From the NCBI GenBank assembly GCA_963715675.1, contig OY970265.1, positions 2,914,001 to 2,978,000 on the forward strand: a DNA stretch of 64,000 bases, given 5' to 3'. Position numbers and translations under genes: made by a program. The notes below the pieces were generated by a model that was given only the letters and a program-made list of their open reading frames with translations, was not told the DNA's origin and ran no database searches. This DNA is from DASVWZ01 sp963715675. GTDB lineage: Bacteria > Acidobacteriota > Terriglobia > Terriglobales > Acidobacteriaceae. Positions 44,498-53,842 of the stretch are shown here, piece after piece. Within the stretch, counting starts at the first letter, position 1; each line of letters opens with the position of its first letter.

Positions 44498-46144
44498 ATG
44501 ACTTACAAAACGACATTCGCAGTGAAACTCAGTTGCCGGATCGCCGGCGGCTTACTGGTTGCCCTGATGGCGGCCTCGACCTTCACTTATGCCCAAAGTG
44601 CGGCGGTCAGTTCCGTGGTACCCAACGTTGTGAACTACAGCGGCACCCTCACCGACGCCAGTGGCAAACCGCTTACTGCAATCAGTGGCGTGACCTTTTC
44701 TCTCTACAAAGACTCCGAAGGCGGCGCGCCTCTGTGGATGGAAACCCAGAACCTGCAGCCCGACAGCCGCGGCCACTTCAGCGTCAAGCTGGGCTCGGCG
44801 TCGGGGCATGGCTTACCTGCGGATCTGTTTGCCTCAGGCGAAGCGCGCTGGCTGGGAGTGCGTGCGCCGGGACAAGAGGAACGGCCGCGAGTCTTGTTGT
44901 TGAGCGTACCGTATGCTCTGAAGGCCTTGGATGCAGAGACGCTTGGCGGCAAACCTGCCTCTGCGTTTCTCACCGCGCCGTCCGCGAACTCGGGGGGCGC
45001 GAATCCAGCTACCAACGTCACCGGATCGGGCACAAAAAACTTCATTCCCATGTGGACCGGCAAGACCAAGCTCGGAAATTCGAATGTCTTCCAGAGCACA
45101 TCGGGGGAGATCGGAATCGGAACCAATGCACCTGGATCCACGCTGGACGTCCGAGGTGATGGGAATTTTTCGGGGACGCTGGACGCTGCATCGGCCGCCA
45201 TTAACGGCACCATCGGGGCCAGTGGCAGTATCAGCACAGCTCAGAACATCACTGCCACCGGCTCCATGTCCGGTCTTCAGGGCATTTTTGGAAACAGCAC
45301 TGCCTCCGAAAATGCAATCGTAGGCATCAACAATGGTTCCGGCTTCTCCGCCACCGCAGGCATCAACCACAACTCCGGTAACTTGTCCTACGGAGTGTCG
45401 GGACAAAGCTATAGCCAGTTTGGAGCGGGAGTTCTTGGTTTCGGCGTCAATTTCAGCAACACCTACAAAGCGCTTGCCGGACTTGAACCATTCGGGGTTG
45501 TCGGCGACGCCCAGGACATGAGCGGAGTCATCCCTGTCGGCGTATGGGGGACGGCGGACGCAGGAGCCGGTGTGGTCGGCGAAAATAACAGCACGGTCGA
45601 ACCCGCTGGCGTATTCGTGAACTTAAACACGGGGTTGGCGTTTGAGGCGGAAGGCAAACAAGGCAACTGCAAAATCGATACCAGCGGGGATCTTTCTTGC
45701 ACCGGCTCCGCAGGAGCCGCTGTCAGTCTGCCGGACAATCACTGGGTAAAGCTCTACTCCGTGGAGTCGCCCGGGAATTGGTTCGAAGACTTCGGCTCGG
45801 GCAGGTTGGCCAACGGAGCGGCCATAGTCCACCTCGACCCCAAATTTGCGCAAACCGTGAACACGAAAACGGAATATCACGTGTTCATCACCCCCAACGG
45901 TGAATCCGAGGGCCTCTACGTCGTCAACAAAACGGCGGGGGGTTTTGAAGTGCGCGAGCAGCACGCCGGGCACTCCCACATCGGCTTCGACTACCGCATC
46001 GTCGGCCGCCGCCTGGGCTATGAAAACGTCCGCATGGAAGACGTCACCCCCGTCCATGCAGATATCGTAGCGGCTCACCAGCAGTTGGTGAAGGCCGGAT
46101 TGGGCAAATCGGTGCCCCTGCCCATGCGGAATTTAAAGAAATAG
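44498..46144 (+). CDS. Large secreted protein with Gly/Ser/Asn-rich repeats, unknown
   Basis: 548-aa protein with signal peptide (about 1-32, ending TYA|Q). N-terminal region VPNVVNYSGTLTDASGKPLTAISGVTFSLYKDSEGGAPLW resembles a carboxypeptidase-regulatory-like beta-sandwich, followed by VPYALKALDAETLGGKPASAF, a motif common in acidobacterial and phage tail-like secreted proteins. A long Gly/Ser/Asn/Thr-rich middle (about 180-400) looks like stacked beta turns. The C-terminal domain (about 420-548: YHVFITPNGESEGLYVVNKTAGGFEVREQ) is conserved in character but unassigned. Surface adhesin or appendage component is a guess. A hairpin at 46165-46190 follows. Confidence 0.75.
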   Translation: MTYKTTFAVKLSCRIAGGLLVALMAASTFTYAQSAAVSSVVPNVVNYSGTLTDASGKPLTAISGVTFSLYKDSEGGAPLWMETQNLQPDSRGHFSVKLGSASGHGLPADLFASGEARWLGVRAPGQEERPRVLLLSVPYALKALDAETLGGKPASAFLTAPSANSGGANPATNVTGSGTKNFIPMWTGKTKLGNSNVFQSTSGEIGIGTNAPGSTLDVRGDGNFSGTLDAASAAINGTIGASGSISTAQNITATGSMSGLQGIFGNSTASENAIVGINNGSGFSATAGINHNSGNLSYGVSGQSYSQFGAGVLGFGVNFSNTYKALAGLEPFGVVGDAQDMSGVIPVGVWGTADAGAGVVGENNSTVEPAGVFVNLNTGLAFEAEGKQGNCKIDTSGDLSCTGSAGAAVSLPDNHWVKLYSVESPGNWFEDFGSGRLANGAAIVHLDPKFAQTVNTKTEYHVFITPNGESEGLYVVNKTAGGFEVREQHAGHSHIGFDYRIVGRRLGYENVRMEDVTPVHADIVAAHQQLVKAGLGKSVPLPMRNLKK

Positions 46145-46164
46145 CAGCTCCCTCGACGGTTCGC

Positions 46165-46190
46165 GGGAACCGTGCAACCACGCGGTTCCC
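46165..46190. terminator. Hairpin between convergent genes, probable bidirectional terminator
   Basis: GGGAACCG (46165-46172) and CGGTTCCC (46183-46190) are perfect 8-bp arms with a 10-nt loop, 20 bp after the secreted-protein stop and 79 bp before the end of the convergent regulator gene. There is no T-tract, so function as an intrinsic terminator is not assured. Confidence 0.4.
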
Positions 46191-46268
46191 GTGTTCGGCC
46201 CAGACCCTGGAACGCATCAGGAAACTGTGCCCACCGGCGCACCCCGGAGTCACACGTTGGACAACGTT

Positions 46269-48194
46269 CTATTCCAATCCAACGCGCCGCAGCAGATCCA
46301 CGAAACTCGGATCGCTGCGAAACGGGTCATACATCGGGTCTACTTTGATTTGCAACACCGCATTCGAGTGCTCGGAGTACGCGTTCTGCAGCAGTTCGAG
46401 CACCCGCTCTTTCTGGCCTGTGCCCGAATAAGCGATCAACAACGTCATGGTTCGATCTACCCGCGAGTGAGAAATCTGCTCAAGTTTCGCCAACGCCCGG
46501 CGCGCCTCCTCCGCATGGCCCGAACGGCCATAGACGGCCGCCTTCCACGCCCACATCCAGGGCGCTTCGTCGCTGGCTACCCAACGATTGATCCCGTCGA
46601 CCGCCTCGTCATATCTGCCCAGTTGCAGATAGGAAGGAATCATCAAGCTGCGCGCATGATCATAATTGGGATCCAGTTCGAGCACGGAGCGGCATTGCTT
46701 CACCGCAGCGTCATATTGGCGGGAGTCATACAAGATCGCTGCGTGATCACTGGCAATAATGAGCGATAACGGATCCAGTTGCCGGGCCCGCTCGCTCTCG
46801 GCAAACGCCTCCCCGAATCGACCTTGCCACGAAAGAAACTCGGCATACCACTGGTGCGCGGTCGCATATTGCGGATTGAGTTGAATCGCCCGCCGGAATT
46901 CTTTCTCCGACCCCGGCCAGTCGTAATCGTAGTTCTCTTTGATCAAGGCGAGCGAGGTGTGCGCTTCGGCGAGACTCTCATCGAGTTCCAGCGCCCGCAA
47001 CGCCGCAGCCCGCGCCTTCGGCATGAGCTCGCTTTGCGGGCCCATGTACCATGTGCTCATCAAGCTGAAAGTGTCCGCCAGCCCGGCGTAGGCGCGTCCG
47101 TAATTCGGATCCTTATCAATCGCCTGCTGAAAGTAATCGGCTGCTTGTTGAAATCCCTCCGCCGTCCTCTTGTTCCAGAAATACCGGCCCTTCAGATACA
47201 GGTCATACGCTTCATATGAGTTGGCCCCCGGTGCAGAGGAAGCGGCCTTCTGCGCCGCCTCGATCGGCCGACGCCCGCTCAGGCTGAACTCGATTTCACT
47301 GGCAACTTCGCGAGCAATCTCCGCTTGCAACTCCAACAGGTGGCCCAGATCGCGATCGTATTCCCGCGCCCACAGGTGGCTCTGGTCCCTCACCTGGATC
47401 AGCTGCGCCGTAATCCGAACCCGCTCTGATTCGCGCCGCACACTGCCCTCGATCACATACTGCACCCCCAAATCTTTTCCGATCTGGAGAATTGATTCCT
47501 GGGATTGCTTGTAGTGCATCACCGAAGTTCGGGCAATGACACCAAGGTGAGCGGGATCGAAGTCCCCGAGCTGGCTGATCATCTCCTCGGTCAGCCCATC
47601 GCTGAAATATTCCTGGCCCGGATCGCCAGTGAAATTCTCAAAGGGCAGGACTGCCAGCATGGTCCTGCCAGGCGGTTCGGCAGGGCCGCGCCGCGAACAC
47701 CAAAGCCAAATCGTAGAGGCCGCTACCAGGACTAGCCCGACTGCCGCGAAGGCGATGACCGCCGATCTCCAACCGCTTAACCTTGGCAGCTGCGATTGCG
47801 ATCGAAGTTCTGGGATTTTGACTACCTCAGGAGGAGGCACAGGCGCTTTTATCTCTAGCGCGTTACTCGCCGTTTCTTTGACTGGGACCAGAAACCGGTA
47901 ACCCTGGCCTTGCACGGTGAGGATGTAGCGCCGATCGGCCGTCTCATCCAACGCTTTCCGCACCATAAAAATGGTCTGCGTCAGGTTTGACTCTTCCACG
48001 AAACTGTCCTGCCAGACCGTTTTCATCAGTTCGTCTTTGGTCACAATCCTTCCGGCGTTTTGTATCAGCAAGAGCAGTACATCGAAGGCCTTCGGGGTTA
48101 GTGGCACAGTTGTCCCACCCCTTCTCAACACCCGGATTTGCGGGTCGAGACGGAATTGGTCGAACTCGTACAAGTGGCTGATCAGACTGGACAT
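46269..48194 (-). CDS. Winged-helix / TM / TolB-like / TPR regulator (CadC-like)
   Basis: 641-aa protein. Winged helix (about 8-105: RVLRRGGTTVPLTPKAFDVLLLLIQNAGRIVTKDELMKTVWQD ... TVQGQGYRFLVP), one TM helix (about 150-172: VIAFAAVGLVLVAASTIWLWC), an extracytoplasmic TolB-like domain (AVLPFENFTGDPGQEYFSDGLTEEMISQLGDF ... VIEGSVRRESERVRITAQLIQVRDQSHLWAREYD) and C-terminal TPRs (YGRAYAGLADTFS, YATAHQWYAEFLSW, and so on). Membrane-spanning one-component regulators of this type bind DNA in the cytoplasm and sense outside. It is divergent from the dihaem peroxidase-like gene at 48423. A paralogue without the TM helix lies at 42070. Confidence 0.9.
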   Translation of the reverse strand: MSSLISHLYEFDQFRLDPQIRVLRRGGTTVPLTPKAFDVLLLLIQNAGRIVTKDELMKTVWQDSFVEESNLTQTIFMVRKALDETADRRYILTVQGQGYRFLVPVKETASNALEIKAPVPPPEVVKIPELRSQSQLPRLSGWRSAVIAFAAVGLVLVAASTIWLWCSRRGPAEPPGRTMLAVLPFENFTGDPGQEYFSDGLTEEMISQLGDFDPAHLGVIARTSVMHYKQSQESILQIGKDLGVQYVIEGSVRRESERVRITAQLIQVRDQSHLWAREYDRDLGHLLELQAEIAREVASEIEFSLSGRRPIEAAQKAASSAPGANSYEAYDLYLKGRYFWNKRTAEGFQQAADYFQQAIDKDPNYGRAYAGLADTFSLMSTWYMGPQSELMPKARAAALRALELDESLAEAHTSLALIKENYDYDWPGSEKEFRRAIQLNPQYATAHQWYAEFLSWQGRFGEAFAESERARQLDPLSLIIASDHAAILYDSRQYDAAVKQCRSVLELDPNYDHARSLMIPSYLQLGRYDEAVDGINRWVASDEAPWMWAWKAAVYGRSGHAEEARRALAKLEQISHSRVDRTMTLLIAYSGTGQKERVLELLQNAYSEHSNAVLQIKVDPMYDPFRSDPSFVDLLRRVGLE

Positions 48195-48216
48195 GGCCCG
48201 GTTTTTAGAAAGTTTG

Positions 48217-48254
48217 AGGACTTTTGAGAGCCGATTTTAGGACATTCCAGGGAC
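48217..48254. promoter_or_regulatory. AGGAC direct repeats in the divergent regulator/peroxidase promoter
   Basis: AGGAC at 48217-48221, AGGAC at 48239-48243 and AGGGAC at 48249-48254. The first two are 22 bp apart and the third follows after 10-11 bp, close to the 11-bp period of PhoB-type direct-repeat sites. They lie in the 228-bp space between the winged-helix regulator and the peroxidase-like gene. Confidence 0.4.
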
Positions 48255-48422
48255 ATGCGAAGTAGGTTTGGCCGCGAGGGATGGCCAAATGGCGTAAGAA
48301 TTTTACCACGATTGTTCCCAGGCGGCCGCTAATTCCGGGCAACGGTAAGGGTCTACGAGCCACAAAGCTCTTTGCTTCCACCCGGGCTCCCTAACAAACA
48401 AATTTCCTCGAAGGAGATTCCT

Positions 48423-49886
48423 ATGTCGCGCAAAAGCATGTGGTTTTCGCCCAACCGGTCCCGCAAACGAATCCTGCGCTGGGTTGTCGCTGTGGGAATC
48501 CTTACCAGCGGTGCTGCGATCGCCGACATCTACCTTCAGAATCTTTTCCCGTTCCTCGACTTTACCGGCTTTTCCGCCACGAACAGCACGACGGGCTCCA
48601 TCGATCTAAGCAGCGCCTTTTTCCAGAGCCTCGGGACAAACGGGCGCACCTGTGGCACTTGTCATGCCCCAAGCGATGGCTTTGGATTAAGCGCGGTAGA
48701 CGCCCAGATCCGCTATTTCCTGTCGCAGGGGAAAGATCCGCTGTTCGCGCAGGTAGATGGTTCGACCTGTCCCACTGGTCCGGTCGACAACAGCCTGGTC
48801 GTGAACTTCGGACTGATTCGCATTGGCATTCAACTGCCGCCGAATCAGTTCAGCACAAATTCCCCGCAGTACACGATTACGGCGGTGCAGGACCCCTACG
48901 GCTGCGCGCTGACCACGAACTCGCAAGGACAGACGACGGTTTCCACCTACCGCCGGCCACTTCCTGCAACCAATCTCGGGTTCCTGAGCGCGGTGATGTT
49001 TGACGGCCGGGAGTCGTTCTTTAATCCGCTCAACAATGAACAGACCTTCCAGGCAAACCTGAACGCCGACTTAACCCAGCAGGCGATTGACGCCACGCTT
49101 GGTCACGCACAGGCCACTCAGGCCCCAACGCAAGCTCAGCTCGCTGATATTGTCGGCCTCGAGACGGAACTCAACTCGGCGCAGATGGCTGATTTTTATG
49201 CGGGACGTCTGTATGGGCAGCAAGGTTCCTATGGCGGCCCGCAATACTTGCCGTCACAACAGTATTACCCGGGAATCAATGATTCGCTCGGTGGCGACCC
49301 GCAGGGTAAACAGTTCGATCCAAATGTGTTCACGATCTACGGCTCGTGGCAGAACTCGCGAAACCGCCAGCAGGCGTCAATCGCTCGTGGCGAACAGATT
49401 TTCAACACGCAACCCCTAACCATCAGCAACGTGCCCGGTCTGACCACCGGCGGGCAGCCGATTGGGGGTACCTGCACGACCTGCCATGATGCACCAAACG
49501 TGGGCGATCACTCGTTCCCGCTACCGCTGGATATCGGTAACGGCCGATCGCTGGCATACGAAACCGATCCCAACATTATCGCCGGGTTGAAGCAGTTGGC
49601 TCCGGCAACGATGCCCGTGTTCCAGTTGGTCTGCAACCAGGGACCTCTTGCGGGGCAGACATTCTATACAACGGACCCGGGGAAGGCCCTGCTTACGGGG
49701 CAGTGTAGCGATATCGGGCGGGGGAAGGGCCTTATTCTGCGCGGACTCGCCGCACGCGCTCCGTACTTTCACAATGGCGCCGCCGCCAATCTGTCGCAGG
49801 TAGTGAAGTTCTACAACCAGCGCTTCCAGATGAACCTCACCTCGCAGCAGATGCAGGATCTGATCAATTTTCTGCAAACGCTGTAG
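48423..49886 (+). CDS. Dihaem cytochrome-c-peroxidase-like exported protein
   Basis: 487-aa protein from ATG 48423 (AAGGAGA upstream). N-terminal membrane signal (RKRILRWVVAVGILTSGAAIA). Two haem motifs: CGTCH at 77-81 and CTTCH at about 350. Family pieces of the CcpA/MauG group are LGTNGRTCGTCHAPSDGFGLS, LSAVMFDGRESFF, ASIARGEQIFN and the C-terminal LILRGLAARAPYFHNGAAANLSQVVKFYNQRF, which contains the conserved peroxidase tail. It could reduce peroxide with cytochrome electrons or oxidise another substrate. It has a long inserted segment between the haems compared with classic 330-aa peroxidases. Divergent from a CadC-like regulator. Confidence 0.9.
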   Translation: MSRKSMWFSPNRSRKRILRWVVAVGILTSGAAIADIYLQNLFPFLDFTGFSATNSTTGSIDLSSAFFQSLGTNGRTCGTCHAPSDGFGLSAVDAQIRYFLSQGKDPLFAQVDGSTCPTGPVDNSLVVNFGLIRIGIQLPPNQFSTNSPQYTITAVQDPYGCALTTNSQGQTTVSTYRRPLPATNLGFLSAVMFDGRESFFNPLNNEQTFQANLNADLTQQAIDATLGHAQATQAPTQAQLADIVGLETELNSAQMADFYAGRLYGQQGSYGGPQYLPSQQYYPGINDSLGGDPQGKQFDPNVFTIYGSWQNSRNRQQASIARGEQIFNTQPLTISNVPGLTTGGQPIGGTCTTCHDAPNVGDHSFPLPLDIGNGRSLAYETDPNIIAGLKQLAPATMPVFQLVCNQGPLAGQTFYTTDPGKALLTGQCSDIGRGKGLILRGLAARAPYFHNGAAANLSQVVKFYNQRFQMNLTSQQMQDLINFLQTL

Positions 49887-50001
49887 GCATTGAGCCCTTC
49901 AACGCGTTCGGTTAGGGGCTTCTGATGGCACGGCTTCCGCCAGGTTGGGCCGCACCGGACGGCGCATGCGCGAGATGCTCATCACAGCCAAGAGCTGAGA
50001 T

Positions 50002-51468
50002 TCAGAAATTGCTGTACATCATCTGCGCGGCGGTGGTGCCACGCGAGAGGGTGATGATCAAGACGAAAAGCAGGGCCAGCGCATACAGGGGCGGAAGCCA
50101 GTACCAGCGCCAACGAGCCAGTAGCGCCATCGTCCCGGTGGGCGAGCCTGCGGGCTCGGCTTGAGCGTCCGCTTGGTCGGTCGCGAACCGGCTGAGCTTG
50201 TCGCTGACCAACAGCACAATCGTGTAGGCCAGGGCCAGCGCGAGAACCAGCCAGTAGAGACTTCCGGTCAATAGGTGGACCCGATAGGTCGCCGGCGACA
50301 GAAGCGCCGCCAGCATTTGACGCGCCTGGTGCAAGGAGTTGGCGCGAAAGAAAATCCATCCCAGATTCACTAGACTGATCGTGGAAACCCATGAAAGGAC
50401 ATTCCATGGGATTCTGGGAGGCGTCCAGTCGAACCTGCGCTCGAACCCCTCCACTTGCCGGTGCAAGAGGAGAAGCACTCCGTGATAGGCGCCCCACAGG
50501 AGAAAAAGTGCGCTTGCCTTGTGCCACAATCCGAACAGAACCATGGCAACCAGCAAACTGAGATTTCGCCACCACGCTTCCCGGCGCAGGCGCATCAGCG
50601 GGAAGAATACGTAGTCACGAATCCAGAACGATAGCGACATGTGCCAGCGGGTCCAGAAGATCGACGGGCTGGTCGATTCAAATGGCCGGGCGAAATTTTC
50701 GGGGATGGTGAAGCCGAGCGCCTGGGCTGCACCAATGGCGATGTGCGAGTACCCGGCAAAGTCGAAGAAGAGCTGCAGGCCGTAGCCGAATGCAAGGCAC
50801 CAGGCGTCCGGGCCGCTCCAGTTGGCAACGCGATCGAAGCCGGAAGTGATACCGTCGCCGCCCAGAATCCCCTGTCCCAACAATTTGGCCAGTCGCATCA
50901 TGAGCACGCCGGTGGCGATGCGCCGGCATCCATGTGCGATGTCATCCCAGCGCGTGGCGCTCTCGGAACGGAATTGCGGAAGCATTTCGGACATGCGGCA
51001 AACGGGCCCGGAGATGGTAACCGGGAAGAAAACCATATAGAGGGCGAATTCGAAGAACGACGGATTGACGTCGTCGTCCTGATAAACGTCAAAGAGGTAG
51101 CTCAACGCCTGGAAAGTCCAGAACGAGATGCCCAAGGGCAACGCGAGGTGCGCGAAGCGCTGCAACGAGGTGAAAGGGAGATGGACCACGGCTTCCGGCA
51201 GGTACTTGAAAGTGCTCAGCAGCACAAGATTCAGAAGAATTCCGATGGATAGAATTACGCCGGAGCGATCGCGGCGCAGCCATTCTCCTACGAGATAGTT
51301 CATCACGGTGGAGGCCAGGAGAACGGCGGCGAACCAGATTCCCCACGTCAGATAGAGCGCGTAGCTTGCGACTAGGAGTGTAGCCTGCCGGATGGGCCGC
51401 GAGCGGACTTTCGCCAGGATCACGGCGCACAGCAGGAACGCCAGAACGTACGCGACGATTCGAAACAA
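50002..51468 (-). CDS. MBOAT family membrane O-acyltransferase (DltB/AlgI-like)
   Basis: 488-aa polytopic protein with the MBOAT signature: FWTRWHMSLSFWIRDYVFFPL (271-291), LFGLWHKASALFLLWGAYHG with His316 and the catalytic His329, and the FFDFAGYSHIAIGAAQALGF re-entrant region. DltB and AlgI move acyl groups across the membrane onto extracytoplasmic glycans or teichoic acids using an acyl-ACP donor. The only good start is TTG 51468, supported by GGAGGAAG directly upstream. An AMP-forming ligase and an ACP gene lie divergently nearby, which matches the donor-loading half of a Dlt-type pathway. Acyl group and acceptor are unknown. Confidence 0.92.
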   Translation of the reverse strand: MFRIVAYVLAFLLCAVILAKVRSRPIRQATLLVASYALYLTWGIWFAAVLLASTVMNYLVGEWLRRDRSGVILSIGILLNLVLLSTFKYLPEAVVHLPFTSLQRFAHLALPLGISFWTFQALSYLFDVYQDDDVNPSFFEFALYMVFFPVTISGPVCRMSEMLPQFRSESATRWDDIAHGCRRIATGVLMMRLAKLLGQGILGGDGITSGFDRVANWSGPDAWCLAFGYGLQLFFDFAGYSHIAIGAAQALGFTIPENFARPFESTSPSIFWTRWHMSLSFWIRDYVFFPLMRLRREAWWRNLSLLVAMVLFGLWHKASALFLLWGAYHGVLLLLHRQVEGFERRFDWTPPRIPWNVLSWVSTISLVNLGWIFFRANSLHQARQMLAALLSPATYRVHLLTGSLYWLVLALALAYTIVLLVSDKLSRFATDQADAQAEPAGSPTGTMALLARWRWYWLPPLYALALLFVLIITLSRGTTAAQMMYSNF

Positions 51469-51610
51469 ACTTCCTCCGTGTGCGTTTGCGATCGAGTTGA
51501 ACGCCGGCGATTCGACGGCTTGCGGTGAATTCTAATCGAGGCCGGCAAACCAAGAATAATGGGGAGCGCAGGCCATTACAAGAACGCGGTAGTGGGCTGT
51601 TTTGAATCTC

Positions 51611-51931
51611 TTAGACGGTATAAAAGACAATGCTGAAGGCTCCAAGAGCTATCGCAACGAGTGAAATTGGTGAGCCCTTTTCCTTAATCGCTGCGACGAT
51701 GCCGGTAGCGACCGATGCAATCACTGAGCAGCCGCCTAATGCCGGCCCCACGCCGCCCGTGAAATCTGTGACATGATGAACCCTGTATTGGTACTGAGTA
51801 TAGCTGCCAAGCGCGGCCCACATTCCTACCGTTATCGCTAGTGACAGGATGCTCCATTTATGCCGTCTAATCACGCGGCGCCCCCCGCAGCTTTCTGCTC
51901 CAATAATCCCACCAATTCCTCTAAACGCCAT
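51611..51931 (-). CDS. Small three-helix membrane protein, unknown
   Basis: About 106 aa from ATG 51931 (a TTG at 51970 opens the frame earlier). Three predicted TM segments: WSILSLAITVGMWAALGSY, GPALGGCSVIASVATGIVAAI and ISLVAIALGAFSIVFYTV. No family recognised. It lies between the MBOAT and AMP-ligase genes. Codon choice and base composition are less GC-rich than the neighbours, so it may be a recent arrival or a non-gene. Confidence is limited by its size. Confidence 0.4.
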   Translation of the reverse strand: MAFRGIGGIIGAESCGGRRVIRRHKWSILSLAITVGMWAALGSYTQYQYRVHHVTDFTGGVGPALGGCSVIASVATGIVAAIKEKGSPISLVAIALGAFSIVFYTV

Positions 51932-52088
51932 CGCTGTCGCTACTCGCAAGGTCTGGTGCAGCCGGCACAAATTCTAACACGCATGATAGATCGCAACCAT
52001 GTGGCAGTGGTTCTCGAAATTCAAAGTAGCCCACTATCTAAGGACACTGATTTGATCCCGCCGCACTTCTCATCCGCTACACTACTGT

Positions 52089-53783
52089 GTGGTCCGATAC
52101 CGCAATCTCATCGAAGCGCTGGAGGCGGCTCCCGGCGGGCGTCCGTTCGTCACCGCGTGGGTCAACGAAGACGAACAAGAGACGGTCACATTTGCCGAGT
52201 TCCGCCGTCGCGCCCGTCTTCAGGCCGGAGGGCTCCAGGCCAACGGGGTGACCAGTGGCGATCGGGCGGTCATCATCATGCCGCAGGGCATTCCGGCGAT
52301 GACCGTCTTCGCTGGAGCGATGATGATGGGCGCGGTACCGGCATTTATCGCCTACCCGAATGACAAGGTCGAACCGTCCAAGTACCGCTCCGGAGTGGCG
52401 GGAGTGACGGCCAACCTGAACGCCAGGATTGTCGTCATTGACGAAGAGTTTCCCGATGAAATGCTGGGGCACGTGTCGCTGGGCCCGGAGACGACGCTGC
52501 TTCGAGTTGGCAGCGGCAGCGGCTTCGGGCGGGAGGAAGAACGCCCTCGTTTGCCCGGTCAAACCGATGGCCTCGCCTTCATCCAGCATTCCGCGGGCAC
52601 GACTGGACTGCAGAAGGGTGTGGCGTTGACCCATGCTGCCGTATTGCGCCAGCTGGCACACCTTTCGCAAGCGCTGAAGATTGACAGCGCGACCGACCGG
52701 ATTTACAGCTGGCTGCCTCTTTATCATGACATGGGCCTGATCGCCTGCTTCATGCTTCCCATGACCTGCCACGTGCCACTGGTGATGCAGTCGCCGCTCG
52801 ACTGGGTGATGCATCCTGAAACCATGCTCCAGGTCATCAGCGAGCATAAGTGCACGCTGGCGTGGCTGCCTAACTTTGCTTTTCAGTTCGTTCCCCGCCG
52901 CACCCGGCCGAATCGGCGCGCGCAGTATGATCTGTCTTCGGTACGTGCGCTGATCAATTGTTCCGAGCCGGTACGGACCAGCAGCATGCAGGAATTCCAG
53001 AACGCATTCGCCGCCAATGGACTGAAGGCCGGCACTCTGCAAAGTTCCTACGCCATGGCCGAAAACGTCTTTGCCGTGACGCAGTCGGACATCGAGCGCT
53101 CGTCCGGCCCCGCGCGCATTTGGGCCGACGGCAAACAATTCCGGAACTCGCATCGCGTGGTAGCGGTGGCGGAAGGGAGCGTGGGTTCGGTTTCGTTTAC
53201 GTCGTCGGGTCGTCTGCTGCCCAATCACGAGATCCGCATCGTGTCAGATTCGGGCGCTGCGCTCGGGGAAAACCATGCAGGCGAAATTCTCATTAAGAGC
53301 GATTGCTGGTTTGACGGCTATTACAACCGCACCGACCTCACGGCCAGAGCGATCATCGATGGCTGGTACTACACCGGAGATCTCGGGTTCTGCGCAGGTG
53401 GGGAACTCTATGTGGTGGGACGGAAGAAGGACCTCATCATTGTGGGCGGCGAAAATATCTACCCGCAGGATATCGAAGAAATCGCCGCCCGCCACCGCGC
53501 CGTCCACGATGGCCGGGTCATCGCGATGGGTGTGTACAATCCGGACCTGGGAACGGAAGAAATCGTCATCGTAGCCGAGGTGGAAAGCGAAAACCTGCTC
53601 GCCAACACCGTCGAGGTCGAGCGGGAAATTCGTGGCCAGGTCACCGCCGGTCTGGGAGTGACGGTTGGAACCGTTTTTCTGAAGCCGCCAAGATGGATTG
53701 TGAAGAGCACCGCCGGAAAACCAGCGCGATCCGCCACTTTCGAGAAGTTGCGGAAAGAACATCCGGAACTGAACGTCGGATAG
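52089..53783 (+). CDS. AMP-dependent acyl ligase (fatty acyl-AMP ligase-like)
   Basis: 564-aa ANL-superfamily enzyme. The A3 P-loop-like motif QHSAGTTGLQKGV is at 166-178, A5 region LQSSYAMAENVFAV, YYTGDLGF (A7) and GRKKDLIIVGGENIYPQDIE (A8), followed by a short C-terminal domain containing the catalytic lysine in VKSTAGKPAR. It adenylates a carboxylic acid and loads it on a carrier; the ACP gene 59 bp downstream is the evident partner. The A3 form with His/Ser/Ala is as in FAAL-type ligases rather than acyl-CoA synthetases. Start is GTG 52089. Divergent from the MBOAT gene. Confidence 0.88.
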   Translation: MVRYRNLIEALEAAPGGRPFVTAWVNEDEQETVTFAEFRRRARLQAGGLQANGVTSGDRAVIIMPQGIPAMTVFAGAMMMGAVPAFIAYPNDKVEPSKYRSGVAGVTANLNARIVVIDEEFPDEMLGHVSLGPETTLLRVGSGSGFGREEERPRLPGQTDGLAFIQHSAGTTGLQKGVALTHAAVLRQLAHLSQALKIDSATDRIYSWLPLYHDMGLIACFMLPMTCHVPLVMQSPLDWVMHPETMLQVISEHKCTLAWLPNFAFQFVPRRTRPNRRAQYDLSSVRALINCSEPVRTSSMQEFQNAFAANGLKAGTLQSSYAMAENVFAVTQSDIERSSGPARIWADGKQFRNSHRVVAVAEGSVGSVSFTSSGRLLPNHEIRIVSDSGAALGENHAGEILIKSDCWFDGYYNRTDLTARAIIDGWYYTGDLGFCAGGELYVVGRKKDLIIVGGENIYPQDIEEIAARHRAVHDGRVIAMGVYNPDLGTEEIVIVAEVESENLLANTVEVEREIRGQVTAGLGVTVGTVFLKPPRWIVKSTAGKPARSATFEKLRKEHPELNVG

Positions 53784-53842
53784 AAGCGCCGCAAAACCGC
53801 TACTGAGACGCCGAGCAGGTCACTTAAGGGGAGAAAATTGAA

